From: Pseudoxanthomonas suwonensis 11-1
GTDB lineage: Bacteria > Pseudomonadota > Gammaproteobacteria > Xanthomonadales > Xanthomonadaceae
DNA length: 64,000 bases
Direction: 5' to 3'
Assembly (NCBI RefSeq): GCF_000185965.1
Contig: NC_014924.1
Span: 558,001-622,000 of the forward strand
Shown piece by piece: positions 48,676 through 59,185 of the stretch. The translations under genes and the position numbers were made by a program. The notes beneath the pieces were generated by a model that did no database searches, was not told the DNA's origin, and saw only the letters and a list, made by a program, of their open reading frames with translations. Within the stretch, counting starts at the first letter, position 1. Each line of letters begins with the position of its first letter.

Positions 48676-49527
48676 TCAGTCCTTGCGCAGGTGCGGCGGG
48701 ATGCCGGACACGTCGCGCCCGGGGACCTGCTGCACGCACAGCCCGTCGCCGTCCAGGCGCAGCGCGGTGAGCTTGCCGCCCCAGACCGCGCCGGTATCGA
48801 TCGCGTAGACGTTGCGGGCGATGGTCAGGCCGACGGTGGACCAGTGCCCGAACACGATGTTGAGGTCGCGCTGGGCATGGCCCGGGGCCTCGAACCACGG
48901 GTACAGGCCGGGGGCCTGGGTGCCGGGCGGGCCCTTCTCGTCGATGGCGATGCGCCCGCGCGGGGTGCAGTAGCGGGCACGGGTGAACCAGTTGATGATC
49001 GCGCGCCAGCGGTCCTGGCCGCGCAGGCCGGGCGACCAGTTGGGCTTGTCGCCGTACATGTTGCGCAGCAGGCCGCGGTAGCCGTCCCCGCGCAGCTGGC
49101 GCTGGACCTCGTTGGCCAGCTGCTCGGCGACCTCGGTGGTCCACTGCGGGGCCAGGCCGGCATGCACCATCAGCCAGCCCAGTTCGCGGTCCACGTGCAC
49201 CAGCTTCTGCCGGCGCAGCCAGCCCAGCAGCTCGTCGGCGTCCTCGGCCAGCACCACCCGCTGCAGGTCCGGGTTGACCTTGCGCTTCTCGGCCAGTGGG
49301 CGCTCGCCGATGGCCAGCAGCGACAGGTCGTGGTTGCCCAGCACCACCTCGCTGTGTTCGCGCAGCGAATGCACCAGGCGCAGGGTCTCCAGCGACTGGC
49401 CGCCGCGGTTCACCAGGTCGCCGCAGAACCAGAGGCGGTCGCTGGCCGGGTCGAACCGGATCTTCTCCAGCAGTCGCTGGGTGGCGTCGTAGCAACCCTG
49501 CAGGTCGCCGATGGCCCAGGTGGTCAT
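48676..49527 (-). CDS. apaH: Diadenosine tetraphosphatase (symmetrical)
   Basis: The 283-residue phosphatase cleaves Ap4A symmetrically to two ADP and also removes Np4-caps from RNA. The metallophosphoesterase motifs GDLQGCYD (7-14), GDLVNRGGQS and GNHD are clear, as is the later MVHAGLAP. The length is as expected (280 in E. coli). It is the last gene of rsmA-apaG-apaH, a conserved operon, 10 bp after apaG. Confidence 0.96.
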   Translation of the reverse strand: MTTWAIGDLQGCYDATQRLLEKIRFDPASDRLWFCGDLVNRGGQSLETLRLVHSLREHSEVVLGNHDLSLLAIGERPLAEKRKVNPDLQRVVLAEDADELLGWLRRQKLVHVDRELGWLMVHAGLAPQWTTEVAEQLANEVQRQLRGDGYRGLLRNMYGDKPNWSPGLRGQDRWRAIINWFTRARYCTPRGRIAIDEKGPPGTQAPGLYPWFEAPGHAQRDLNIVFGHWSTVGLTIARNVYAIDTGAVWGGKLTALRLDGDGLCVQQVPGRDVSGIPPHLRKD

Positions 49528-49537
49528 CGCATCGGCC

Positions 49538-49927
49538 TCAGTGCAGGGTCCGTGGGGTGGTCAGCAGGAACGGGGCGATCGGCGCATCGAAGCGGGTGCC
49601 ATCGGCGGCCACCATGTCGTAGCTGCCCTGCATCGAGCCGTCCCCGGTCTCCAGCACCACGCCGGAGGTGTATTCGAAGTCCTCGCCCGGTTCCAGCCAT
49701 GGCTGCTCGCCGACCACGCCTTCGCCGTGCACTTCCTCGGTCCGGCCGTGGCCATCGGTGATGACCCAGTGGCGCGCGAGCAGCTGCGCTGCAACGCTGC
49801 CGCGGTTGCGGATCCGGATGGTGTAGGCGAACACGTAGCGGTCGGCCTCGGGTTCGGACTGGTCTTCCAGGAACCGCGGGTCGACTTCGACCTCGATCGC
49901 GTATGGCGTGGAGCAGGAGCGGGACAT
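49538..49927 (-). CDS. apaG: ApaG protein
   Basis: The 129-residue protein has the fibronectin-III-like ApaG fold. Typical sequence is [20 protein letters not shown], then [20 protein letters not shown], then [17 protein letters not shown] and GSMQGSY. Its molecular function is unclear; deletion of homologues affects cation efflux. Of the two possible starts, the ATG at 49927 gives the usual length (125-130) and a conserved N-terminus. Confidence 0.94.
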   Translation of the reverse strand: MSRSCSTPYAIEVEVDPRFLEDQSEPEADRYVFAYTIRIRNRGSVAAQLLARHWVITDGHGRTEEVHGEGVVGEQPWLEPGEDFEYTSGVVLETGDGSMQGSYDMVAADGTRFDAPIAPFLLTTPRTLH

Positions 49928-50026
49928 GGCGACAGTGTAAGCGAACGCCGCGTGAGGCCGGGGCAAGAATGACGCAGGCGGCGGTGCGTCGCCGCATCCG
50001 CCGGCATGGTGCGGCGCCGCGTTTGC

Positions 50027-50800
50027 TCAGGCGTTGGCCAGGCGCACGAAGCCGGCGACGTCGACCTGTTCGGCACGGTCGTCGGCGCTGACGCCGGCGG
50101 CCTCGAACTGCTCCGGCGAGCACACGTCACGCAGCGCGTTGCGCAGGGTCTTGCGGCGCTGGCCGAAGGCGGCGCGCACCACGTGGGCGAAGCGGTCGCG
50201 GTCGGCGATGTGGATCGTGGCCGGGTCGCGCGGCACCAGCCGCACCACCGCCGAATCGACCTTGGGCGCGGGGCGGAACGCGCCCGGCGGCACCACGAAC
50301 AGCGGCTGCACCTGGCAGTAGGCCTGCAGCATCACGCTCAGGCGGCCGTAGACCTTGCTGCCAGGGCCGGCGCCCATGCGGTCGACCACTTCCTTCTGCA
50401 GCATGAAGACCATGTCCGTGATCGCCGCGGCGTGGTCCAGGGCATGGAACAGGATCGGCGAGGAGATGTTGTAGGGCAGGTTGCCCGCCAGCTTGATCTT
50501 CCCGCCGGCGGCCAGCGCGGCCAGGTCCACCTGCAGCACGTCGCGGTGGATGATCTCAAGTTGCCCGACCGGGGCCGCCATCTCCGCCAGCGGGCCGACC
50601 AGGTCGCGGTCGAACTCGATCACGGTCAGCGCGCCGTGGCGGCGCAGCAGGGGCAGGGTCAGCGCGCCCTGGCCGGGGCCGATCTCCACCACCCGGTCAC
50701 CGGGGCGCGGATCGATGGCCTGGACGATGCGCTCGATGTAGCTGGCGTCGTGCAGGAAGTTCTGGCCCAGCGATTTCTTGGGCGTGTGGCTCGTGGTCAT
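50027..50800 (-). CDS. rsmA: 16S rRNA dimethyladenosine transferase
   Basis: The 257-residue SAM-dependent enzyme dimethylates A1518 and A1519 of 16S rRNA; loss gives kasugamycin resistance. Motifs: KKSLGQNFLHD at the start, VVEIGPGQGALTLPLL for SAM binding, and the catalytic loop AGNLPYNISSPI with NLPY. In many gammaproteobacteria pdxA and surA precede it; they are absent here because pilR precedes it on the same strand. Confidence 0.95.
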   Translation of the reverse strand: MTTSHTPKKSLGQNFLHDASYIERIVQAIDPRPGDRVVEIGPGQGALTLPLLRRHGALTVIEFDRDLVGPLAEMAAPVGQLEIIHRDVLQVDLAALAAGGKIKLAGNLPYNISSPILFHALDHAAAITDMVFMLQKEVVDRMGAGPGSKVYGRLSVMLQAYCQVQPLFVVPPGAFRPAPKVDSAVVRLVPRDPATIHIADRDRFAHVVRAAFGQRRKTLRNALRDVCSPEQFEAAGVSADDRAEQVDVAGFVRLANA

Positions 50801-50869
50801 GCGCCATTATCACCGCTGGCGGGGCGGCGGCCCAGCATGGGCCGGGGTGAAAGGCGACGCGGGGCCGGC

Positions 50870-52267
50870 TTACTCCATGCCCAGCTTCTTGAGCTTGTAG
50901 CGCAGGGCGCGGAAGGTGATGCCCAGCTGCGCCGCGGCGCGGGTCTTGTTCCAGCGGTTGTCTTCCAGCGCCTTCTGGATCGCGGCGCGCTCCAGCTGCT
51001 CGATGTACGAGGGCAGGGCGCCACCGGAAGCCTCGGCTGCGGCTGCCGGCAGCGGGGCCTGGGCCGGGATGGCCTCGGCCGTCGCCGCGGCAGGGCTGGC
51101 CGTGCGTACCGGGGCCTGCGGCAGGTGCAGGTCGACCACGTCGATATGGTCGCCCTCGGCCAGCGCCAGGGCGCGCTCGAGCACGTTCTCCAGCTCGCGC
51201 ACGTTGCCCGGGAACGGATATCGCGCCAGCGCCGCCAGTGCGTCCTCGCCCAGCTGGGGCGTGGGCCGGCCCTGGGCCGCGGACAGCCGGGCCAGGATCG
51301 CCGCGGCCAGCTGCGGCAGGTCGCCGGCGCGCTCGCGCAGCGGCGGAACCCGCAGTTCGATCACGTTGATGCGGTAGTAGAGGTCGTGGCGGAAGCGGCC
51401 CTCGCCCACCAGGTCGGCCAGCGCCTTGTGGGTGGCCGAGAGGATGCGCACGTCCACCGGCACCTCGCTGGCCGCGCCGACCGGGCGCACCGACTTCTCC
51501 TGGATCGCGCGCAGCAGCTTGACCTGCATCGACAGCGGCAGCTCGGCGACCTCGTCCAGGAACAGGGTGCCGCCGCTGGCGGCCTGGAACAGGCCGGGCT
51601 TGTCGGCGTGGGCGCCGGTGAAGCTGCCCTTCTTGTGGCCGAAGAACTCGCTTTCCATCAGCTCGGCCGGGATCGCGCCGCAGTTGACCGGCACGAACGG
51701 GCCGGACGCGCGGGCGCCCTGCTCGTGGATGGTGCGGGCCACCAGCTCCTTGCCCACGCCGGACTCGCCGAGGATGTACACCGGCGCCTGGCTGCGGGCG
51801 ACCTTGGCGATGGTGCCGCGCAGGGCCTGCATGGCCGGGGAGTCGCCGATCAGGCGGCCCTGTTCGGGCTGCGCCGGTTTGGCCGGGCGCTCGGCGTTGT
51901 TCAGTTCCAGCGCGTGGCGGACCAGGCCGCGCAGCACGTTGAGGTCCACCGGCTTGCTGACGAAGTCGAACGCGCCGGCTTTCAGCGCCTCCACCGCCAG
52001 GTCCATGTTGCCGAAGGCGGTGATCATCGCCACCGGGGTGTGCGGGTGGTTGCGCGCGATCTCCACCACCAGCTCGATGCCGTTGCCGTCGGGCAGGCGC
52101 ATGTCGGTGAAGCAGAGGTCGTAGCGGTGGGATCCCAGCAGCTCGCGCGCCTCGGCCAGGTTGGCGGCGGTATCCACGCGCAGGCCCATGCGCCCGAGGG
52201 TCAGCACCAGCAGTTCGCGGATATCACGTTCGTCGTCGACGATCAGGGCGCTGCGGGCTTGATTCAT
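50870..52267 (-). CDS. pilR: Sigma-54-dependent response regulator PilR
   Basis: The 465-residue protein has a receiver domain (1-120, phospho-acceptor Asp55 in [12 protein letters not shown]). The AAA+ sigma-54 activation domain follows (Walker [15 protein letters not shown] loop in [26 protein letters not shown]). The C-terminus is a Fis-type HTH (about 425-463). The kinase gene next to it resembles PilS, so this is PilR, which activates the major pilin gene pilA through RpoN. The pilA, pilB and pilC genes are not in the window. Confidence 0.93.
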   Translation of the reverse strand: MNQARSALIVDDERDIRELLVLTLGRMGLRVDTAANLAEARELLGSHRYDLCFTDMRLPDGNGIELVVEIARNHPHTPVAMITAFGNMDLAVEALKAGAFDFVSKPVDLNVLRGLVRHALELNNAERPAKPAQPEQGRLIGDSPAMQALRGTIAKVARSQAPVYILGESGVGKELVARTIHEQGARASGPFVPVNCGAIPAELMESEFFGHKKGSFTGAHADKPGLFQAASGGTLFLDEVAELPLSMQVKLLRAIQEKSVRPVGAASEVPVDVRILSATHKALADLVGEGRFRHDLYYRINVIELRVPPLRERAGDLPQLAAAILARLSAAQGRPTPQLGEDALAALARYPFPGNVRELENVLERALALAEGDHIDVVDLHLPQAPVRTASPAAATAEAIPAQAPLPAAAAEASGGALPSYIEQLERAAIQKALEDNRWNKTRAAAQLGITFRALRYKLKKLGME

Positions 52268-52319
52268 GGCGTGGAACGATAGCCGACTCTTTCAGGCGTG
52301 ACCAAGTGCGTGACCGGGA

Positions 52320-53921
52320 TCACAGGGGAAGCATGCCGCCCGGGCCGGGCAGGGTGATGCGGAAGCAGGCCCCGCCGCCGGGCACCGGCACGTAGCGCAG
52401 GGTGGCCTGGTTGGCCCGCGCCAGCTCGCCGGCGATGTACAGGCCCAGGCCGGTGCCGTGCTCGGAGGTGGTGAAGAACGGCCGGAACAGCTGCGCCACC
52501 GTGCCCTCGGGGATGCCCGGGCCGCGGTCCATCACCTCGACCACGGCGTTGCGGTCCTGGGTCGAGACCCGCACCTTCACCCGCGCCGGCTCGTCGGGCA
52601 TGCGTCCGTAGCGCAGGGCGTTCTGGACCAGGGCGGTGAGGATCTGCTGCAGGTGGGCCGGGTCGACCAGGGCCGGTACCGCGCGCGCCGGCAGGCCGGC
52701 CTCGAGGGTGTCGGTCTCGATCGGCATGGTCGCCCGGTAGTCCTCGACGAAGCGCTGGACGAAGCCGGTGAGGTCCACGTGCTCGGGCTTGGCGCGCTCG
52801 CGCCGGGCCATGCCCAGCACGTTCTCGACGATGCCGTTGGTGCGCATGCACTGCTGGTGGATGATCTGCAGCAGGCGCCGGTCGGCGTCGTCCATCCCGC
52901 GCGATTCCTGCAGCAGCTGCACGGCGTAGCTGATCGCCGCCAGCGGGTTGCGGATCTCGTGGGCGAGGCTGGCCGAGAACCGGCCCATGGCTGCCAGGGT
53001 CAGCGACTCGGCCCGGCGCGAGACCACGGTGGCATCGTCCAGGAACACCAGGGACAGGTCGCTGTCGGCCAGCAGGCGGGCGAAGCGCGGCTGCACCTCG
53101 GCCTGGTCCGGGCGCAGCTGCAGCGGGCTGCCGTCGGTCCCGGCTCCCTCGCGCCAGCGCTGCAGGCGCCGCGCCAGCTCCGGCGCGGCGGTGGCCAGGC
53201 GGCCGTCGTGCGGGTCCGGGGCGGCATCGCCCAGCAGCAGCATCGCCGCCTCGTTGGCCAGGGTGATGCGGGTATCGCCGTCGACCACCAGCACGCCGGT
53301 GCGCATGCGGCGGATGATCAGCTCGTTGATCTCCACCAGGTTGGCGACCTGGGCGCCGCGGCTGTCGGCCAGCTGCTGGCTGGTGCGCGCGCGCTGGCCG
53401 ATCTGGTGGCCCAGCCAGGCCAGGGCCAGGTAGCTGGCCACGAACATGGTCAGCTCGGCCAGCGAGCGCGGCTGGCCGCCGCTGCCCAGCAGGGTCCATA
53501 TGTATTCGCCGACCAGGGCCAGCGAGGCCAGCACCGCCACTGCCAGGCCGTAGCGCAGGCGCAGCAGCATGGCCGCGGCGACCACGTTGAACAGCAGCAT
53601 CATCGCGATGCCGGCGCCGACCCCGGGCAGGGCGTGGGTGGCCAGGGTCGCGGCGACGATGTCGGTGAGCGCGCCGGCCAGCACCACCAGGCTCAGCGGG
53701 CGCTGGCTGCGGCCCAGGGCAAGCAGGACGAAGGCGGCGGCCAGGTAGGCGGCGGCCAGGAAGCCGGCCAGGGCCAGGTTGGCCGGGCCGGCCAGCTCGC
53801 GCAGCGGGCTCAGGGCCAGGGCGGCGATCAGCGCCGCCTCCAGCACCCGGTACAGGCCGAAGGCCTGCAGTTCCCGGCGCGGCAGGTATTCGATCCGGTC
53901 GATCAGAGAGGGTTGCGTCAA
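52320..53921 (-). CDS. pilS: Sensor histidine kinase PilS
   Basis: The 533-residue protein has six N-terminal membrane helices (about 25-175), a PAS-like region (about 195-300), and a histidine kinase core. His321 in SASLAHEIRNPLAAIS is the phosphorylation site, and FFTTSEHGTGLGLYIAGELA is the G box. The layout matches PilS (530-540 residues), which senses pilin in the membrane and controls PilR. No ATG is suitable; a TTG at 53921-53919 with GGGAG seven bases upstream gives MTQPSLIDRIEYLPRREL, the usual start. TATACT on the minus strand at 53957-53952 is a possible -10 box. Confidence 0.92.
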   Translation of the reverse strand: MTQPSLIDRIEYLPRRELQAFGLYRVLEAALIAALALSPLRELAGPANLALAGFLAAAYLAAAFVLLALGRSQRPLSLVVLAGALTDIVAATLATHALPGVGAGIAMMLLFNVVAAAMLLRLRYGLAVAVLASLALVGEYIWTLLGSGGQPRSLAELTMFVASYLALAWLGHQIGQRARTSQQLADSRGAQVANLVEINELIIRRMRTGVLVVDGDTRITLANEAAMLLLGDAAPDPHDGRLATAAPELARRLQRWREGAGTDGSPLQLRPDQAEVQPRFARLLADSDLSLVFLDDATVVSRRAESLTLAAMGRFSASLAHEIRNPLAAISYAVQLLQESRGMDDADRRLLQIIHQQCMRTNGIVENVLGMARRERAKPEHVDLTGFVQRFVEDYRATMPIETDTLEAGLPARAVPALVDPAHLQQILTALVQNALRYGRMPDEPARVKVRVSTQDRNAVVEVMDRGPGIPEGTVAQLFRPFFTTSEHGTGLGLYIAGELARANQATLRYVPVPGGGACFRITLPGPGGMLPL

Positions 53922-54110
53922 GCGGGGCTCCCGGGCCGGCGCGGTGCCCAAAGTATAGGAATCCGGGACGGCTGGGGCGGGGCGGTATGCCCTGTTTTGC
54001 ACGGTAGCCCCCCGTCGGCGACAATATCGCCCCCGCCAGGCGCGCCCGCGGGCCGTTCCCGGCCCTCGCCCGCCTGCCCCCGGCGGCCGTTCCCCACCCA
54101 TTGGTGAAGC
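53922..54110. promoter_or_regulatory. Divergent promoter region pilS / sucC
   Basis: The 189-bp gap holds a minus-strand TATACT at 53957-53952 for pilS. A plus-strand GACAAT at about 54020-54025 is a candidate -10 for sucC. Neither has a good -35 box. Confidence 0.35.
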
Positions 54111-55280
<1,170 letters not shown>

Positions 55281-55309
55281 TTCCTTCGGGTTTCGGGACG
55301 GCCAGGGCC

Positions 55310-55371
55310 CTCCCAGCCCCCTTGAGTCAAGGGGGCGACGCCGCCGCGAGGCGGTGTGGGGGTTCTGGGAG
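55310..55371. repeat. Nested-hairpin element between sucC and sucD
   Basis: Three stems are nested. An outer stem, CTCCCAG (55310-55316) with CTGGGAG (55365-55371), encloses two hairpins. One is the palindrome CCCCCTTGA-G-TCAAGGGGG (55317-55335); the other is CCGCC-gcga-GGCGG (55341-55354), extended by C/G pairs outside. The RNA would fold as a three-way junction. It looks like a non-coding repetitive element inserted in an operon. A further palindromic segment lies at 55382-55405. Confidence 0.75.
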
Positions 55372-55453
55372 CAACGCCCCGGGCATGGCCGCGCAGCGGG
55401 CATGCCACGTCTCCGAAGCCTGAAAAACAACAGTATTCCGAGGACTTGAACGC

Positions 55454-56329
55454 ATGAGCGTTTTGATCAACAAGAACACGAAGGTGATCGTGCAGGGCTT
55501 CACCGGCCAGCAGGGCACCTTCCACGCCACCCAGATGATCGAGTACGGCACCCAGGTCGTCGGCGGCGTCACCCCGGGCAAGGGCGGCACCACCCACCTC
55601 GAGCTGCCGGTGTTCAACACCGTCGCCGAAGCCGTGCAGAGCACCGGCGCCGACGCCTCGGTCATCTACGTCCCGCCGCCGTTCGCGGCCGACGCGATCC
55701 TGGAAGCCGCTGCCGCCGGCATCAAGGTCATCGTCTGCATCACCGAGGGCATCCCGGTGCTGGACATGCTGCGCGTCAAGAACGTGCTGACCCGCACCTA
55801 TCCGGAGACCGTGCTGGTCGGCCCGAACTGCCCCGGCATCATCACCCCGGGCGAGTGCAAGATCGGCATCATGCCGGGCCACATCCACAAGCCGGGCAAG
55901 ATCGGCATCGTGTCGCGCTCGGGCACCCTGACCTATGAAGCGGTCAAGCAGACCACCGAGGTGGGCCTGGGCCAGTCGACCTGTATTGGTATTGGCGGCG
56001 ACCCGATCAACGGCCTGAACTTCGTCGACTGCCTCAAGCTGTTCAACGAGGACCCGCAGACCGAAGGCATCATCATGGTCGGCGAGATCGGCGGCGACGC
56101 CGAGGAAGCCGGCGCCGAGTACATCGCCAAGCACGTCAAGAAGCCGGTCGTCGGCTTCATCGCCGGCGCCTCGGCCCCGGCCGGCAAGCGCATGGGCCAC
56201 GCCGGTGCGATTGCTTCGGGCGGCAAGGGCACCGCGGAAGGCAAGTTCGCCGCGATGGAAGCCGCTGGCGTCAAGACCGTCCGTTCGCCGGGCGACCTGG
56301 GCGCGGCCATCGCCGAGCTGGTCAAGTAA
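55454..56329 (+). CDS. sucD: Succinyl-CoA synthetase alpha subunit
   Basis: The 291-residue protein carries the catalytic His249 ([13 protein letters not shown]) phosphorylated during the reaction, and the N-terminal CoA-binding domain with [34 protein letters not shown] is also diagnostic. Together with SucC it interconverts succinyl-CoA and succinate with nucleotide triphosphate formation. Translation must start independently of sucC because of the long gap. Confidence 0.97.
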   Translation: MSVLINKNTKVIVQGFTGQQGTFHATQMIEYGTQVVGGVTPGKGGTTHLELPVFNTVAEAVQSTGADASVIYVPPPFAADAILEAAAAGIKVIVCITEGIPVLDMLRVKNVLTRTYPETVLVGPNCPGIITPGECKIGIMPGHIHKPGKIGIVSRSGTLTYEAVKQTTEVGLGQSTCIGIGGDPINGLNFVDCLKLFNEDPQTEGIIMVGEIGGDAEEAGAEYIAKHVKKPVVGFIAGASAPAGKRMGHAGAIASGGKGTAEGKFAAMEAAGVKTVRSPGDLGAAIAELVK

Positions 56330-56354
56330 GCCAACCGTCCCCGACGGTTACAAG

Positions 56355-56387
56355 CGAAGGCCGCCGCAGGGCGGCCTTCGTCTTTTC
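56355..56387 (+). terminator. Terminator after sucD
   Basis: CGAAGGCCGCC (56355-56365) and GGCGGCCTTCG (56370-56380) form an eleven-pair stem with a four-base loop, followed by TCTTTTCC. Confidence 0.9.
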
Positions 56388-56472
56388 CGGCGCCGCGAAC
56401 CAGGCAGCCGCGCATGCAGGATGCCCACGCCGCGCCGGTATCATGGGGCCATTCCCACACCGGCCTGGCCCC

Positions 56473-58110
56473 ATGAAGGATTCCCTGCGCATCGCGCTGG
56501 CCCAGTTCGATTTCCCGGTCGGCGCCGTCGAGGCAAATGCCGGGCGGATCGCGGAGATGATCGCCGAGGCCCGCGACGAGTACGGCGCGGATATCGTGCT
56601 GTTCCCCGAGCTGGCCATCAGTGGCTACCCGCCGGAGGACCTGCTGATGCGGCCCTCGTTCCTGGCCCGCTGCCAGCAGGCGCTGGAGCAGGTCGCGGCC
56701 GGCGTGCATGGCATCACCGCGGTGGTGGGCTGGCCGGAATCGGCCGGCAGCGTGCTGTACAACGCCGCCAGCGTGCTGCGCGACGGCCGCATCGAGGCCA
56801 CCTACCGCAAGCGCGAGCTGCCCAACTACGCGGTGTTCGACGAGCGCCGCTACTTCGAGGCCGATCCCGATGGCGAGCCCTGCGTGTTCGAGGTCGGCGG
56901 CGTACCGGTGGGCGTGGTGGTGTGCGAGGACCTGTGGTTCCCCGAGCCGATGGCGGACACGGTGAAGGCCGGGGCGCAACTGGTGCTTGTGCCCAACGCC
57001 TCGCCGTTCGAGCGCGGCAAGCACGCCCAGCGCGACGCCCTGCTGGCCGAGCGCACCCGCGAAACCGGCGCGGCCGTGGCCTACCTCAACGTGGTCGGCG
57101 GCCAGGATTCGCTGGTGTTCGACGGCGCCTCGGTGGTGGCCGACGGCAACGGCACCGTGCATCCGGCCGCGGCCGCCTTCACCGACCAGTGGCTGGTGGT
57201 GGATTACGACACCGCCGGCCGCAGCTTCACTCCCGTGCAGTGGATGGACGACGGCGACGAGAGCATGGACGCGCTGGCCTGGCGCGCCGTGGTCCGCGGC
57301 ATCCGCGACTACTGCGGCAAGAACGGCTTCAGGCGCGCCTGGCTGGGCCTGTCCGGCGGCATCGACTCGGCCTTGGTGCTGGCCCTGGCGGCCGAGGCCC
57401 TTGGCCCGGAGAACGTGGTCGCGGTGCGCCTGCCCTCGCGCTATACCGCCGGCCTGTCCAACGACCTGGCCGCCGAGCAGTGCGCGGCGCTGGGCGTGCG
57501 CCTGGAGACGATCCCGATCGAACCGGCCTTCACCGGCTTCCTGCAGTCGCTGGAGCAGGTGTTCGCCGGCCAGGAGGCCGACACCACCGAGGAGAACCTG
57601 CAGTCGCGCAGCCGCGGCGCGATCCTGATGGCCCTGTCCAACAAGTTCGGCGGGCTGCTGCTGACCACCGGCAACAAGAGCGAGTACGCGGTCGGCTACG
57701 CCACCATCTACGGCGACATGTGCGGCGGCTACGCCCCGCTCAAGGACCTGTACAAGACCGAGGTGTTCGGCCTGGCCAAGTGGCGCAACACGGTCGGCGG
57801 CGCGCCGGTGATCCCGCCGGCGGTGATCAGCCGCCCGCCCTCGGCCGAGCTGCGTGCCGACCAGCTGGACCAGGATTCGCTGCCGCCGTACGACGTGCTC
57901 GACGGCATCCTCTACCGCTTCGTCGACCAGGAGCAGTCGCGCGGGGAGATCGTGGCCGCCGGCTACGCCGCCGAGGTGGTGGACCGGGTGCTGCGCCTGG
58001 TACGCACCAGCGAGTGGAAGCGGCAGCAGGCCGCGCCGGGGCCGAAGGTCTCGCGGCGCGCATTCGGGCGCGAGCGGCGCTACCCGATCAGCAACGGCTT
58101 CGGCGGCTGA
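56473..58110 (+). CDS. nadE: Glutamine-dependent NAD+ synthetase
   Basis: The 545-residue protein joins an N-terminal nitrilase-fold glutaminase and a C-terminal NAD synthetase. The glutaminase triad is visible as Glu46 (FPELAISGYPPEDLL), Lys113 (YRKRELPNY) and Cys151 (VVCEDLWFPEP). The synthetase P-loop is LSGGIDSALVLALA (293-306). It makes NAD from deamido-NAD using glutamine nitrogen. The ATG at 56473 is the family start; an upstream in-frame ATG reads into non-homologous sequence. Confidence 0.95.
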   Translation: MKDSLRIALAQFDFPVGAVEANAGRIAEMIAEARDEYGADIVLFPELAISGYPPEDLLMRPSFLARCQQALEQVAAGVHGITAVVGWPESAGSVLYNAASVLRDGRIEATYRKRELPNYAVFDERRYFEADPDGEPCVFEVGGVPVGVVVCEDLWFPEPMADTVKAGAQLVLVPNASPFERGKHAQRDALLAERTRETGAAVAYLNVVGGQDSLVFDGASVVADGNGTVHPAAAAFTDQWLVVDYDTAGRSFTPVQWMDDGDESMDALAWRAVVRGIRDYCGKNGFRRAWLGLSGGIDSALVLALAAEALGPENVVAVRLPSRYTAGLSNDLAAEQCAALGVRLETIPIEPAFTGFLQSLEQVFAGQEADTTEENLQSRSRGAILMALSNKFGGLLLTTGNKSEYAVGYATIYGDMCGGYAPLKDLYKTEVFGLAKWRNTVGGAPVIPPAVISRPPSAELRADQLDQDSLPPYDVLDGILYRFVDQEQSRGEIVAAGYAAEVVDRVLRLVRTSEWKRQQAAPGPKVSRRAFGRERRYPISNGFGG

Positions 58111-58145
58111 GGCTGCCGCCGGCCACCGGGCCAGGAAGGGCAGGC

Positions 58146-58185
58146 AAACAAAAAGGGCGCATCCGTGGGTGCGCCCTTTCTTCGT
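58146..58185. terminator. Bidirectional terminator between nadE and bamD
   Basis: AAAGGGCGCA (58152-58161) pairs with TGCGCCCTTT (58170-58179) over ten bases with an eight-base loop. T-rich sequence follows on the plus strand (CTTC) and a run of T on the minus strand (TTTTTGTTTG). The two genes converge on it. Confidence 0.88.
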
Positions 58186-58200
58186 CCAGGTCCCGCTGGC

Positions 58201-59082
58201 TCAGCGGCGCTCGGCGTCGCGCTCGCCGGTGGTCGGCGAACGCTCGCCGGCGAACGGGTTGAGCTTGCGGATCGCCCACGGGTACTTCGGCCAGTCGCCG
58301 CTGAGGTACGGGTGCTGCGGGTCGTTCAGGCGCAGCACGCGGATCGCGTCCTCGGACAGCTGCTTCTGGCCCAGGTTGTCGTAGGACTCGGCCAGGGCGG
58401 CGATGGCGTCGTACTGGTAGTCGCTCTGCGGGTAGGTCTCGAGGATGTACTTGGCGCGGCTGACGGCCGACAGCCAGGCGCCGCGGCGCATGTAGTACAG
58501 CGCGATGTCCATCTCGTGGCGGGCGAACACGTTGCGCAGCACGACCATGCGCTGGCGCGCGTCGGGGGCGTAGCGGCTGTTCGGGTAGCGCTGGGCGACG
58601 GTGTTGAAGTCCTCGTAGGCCTGCTGCGGCGAGGACAGGTCGCGGCGGCTGGGATCCAGCGACCACACGCGCTGCATGAACACCGCGTCGCGGTTGGAGT
58701 TGGACAGGCCGCGCAGGTAGTAGAAGTAGGCGATGTTGCGGTGGGTCGGGTAGGTGCGGATGAAGCGGTCGATGGTCGACACCGCCTCGTCGTGGCGGCC
58801 CGCCTTGTACTGGGCGTAGGCCGTCTCCATCAGCGCCTGCTCGGTATACGGGCCGTACGGGTACTGGGCCACCAGGCGGCGGAACACCGTCTCCGCGCCG
58901 GTCCAGTTGCCGCGTTCCATGTAGCCATGGCCCTTCTCGTACAGTTCGGCGACCGGCCTGCCCTCGTCGGCATCCTTCTTCTTCTTGTCGCGGCCGCAGC
59001 CGGTGGCGAACAGGGCCACGAGCACGAGCAGGGCCACCAGGCGCAGGGCGGAGGGGAGGCTGGAACGGGGGCTGAGGGCCAT
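58201..59082 (-). CDS. bamD: Outer membrane assembly lipoprotein BamD
   Basis: The 293-residue protein has a lipoprotein signal with lipobox FATGC (lipidated Cys29) and TPR-like helices: [20 protein letters not shown], then [19 protein letters not shown] and [15 protein letters not shown]. It is the essential partner of BamA in the BAM complex that folds beta-barrel proteins into the outer membrane. The ATG at 59082 is used; another ATG four codons upstream (59094) is possible. A minus-strand TATCAT at 59123-59118 may be its -10 box. It is divergent from rluD, a conserved neighbour. Confidence 0.95.
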   Translation of the reverse strand: MALSPRSSLPSALRLVALLVLVALFATGCGRDKKKKDADEGRPVAELYEKGHGYMERGNWTGAETVFRRLVAQYPYGPYTEQALMETAYAQYKAGRHDEAVSTIDRFIRTYPTHRNIAYFYYLRGLSNSNRDAVFMQRVWSLDPSRRDLSSPQQAYEDFNTVAQRYPNSRYAPDARQRMVVLRNVFARHEMDIALYYMRRGAWLSAVSRAKYILETYPQSDYQYDAIAALAESYDNLGQKQLSEDAIRVLRLNDPQHPYLSGDWPKYPWAIRKLNPFAGERSPTTGERDAERR

Positions 59083-59094
59083 CGGGGAGGGCAT

Positions 59095-59185
59095 GCCGGC
59101 GGAAATCGGAAAGGCCGATGATAGCCTAGTGGCCTGTCCGGCGACTGACTTCGCCTGTCCGGACCCCATCCCGAAAGCCCCCCCG
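59095..59185. promoter_or_regulatory. Divergent promoter region bamD / rluD
   Basis: The 91-bp gap contains minus-strand TATCAT at 59123-59118 (for bamD) and two copies of gcctgtccgg (about 59132-59141 and 59152-59161), a direct repeat with 20-bp spacing that could be a binding site. Confidence 0.4.
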
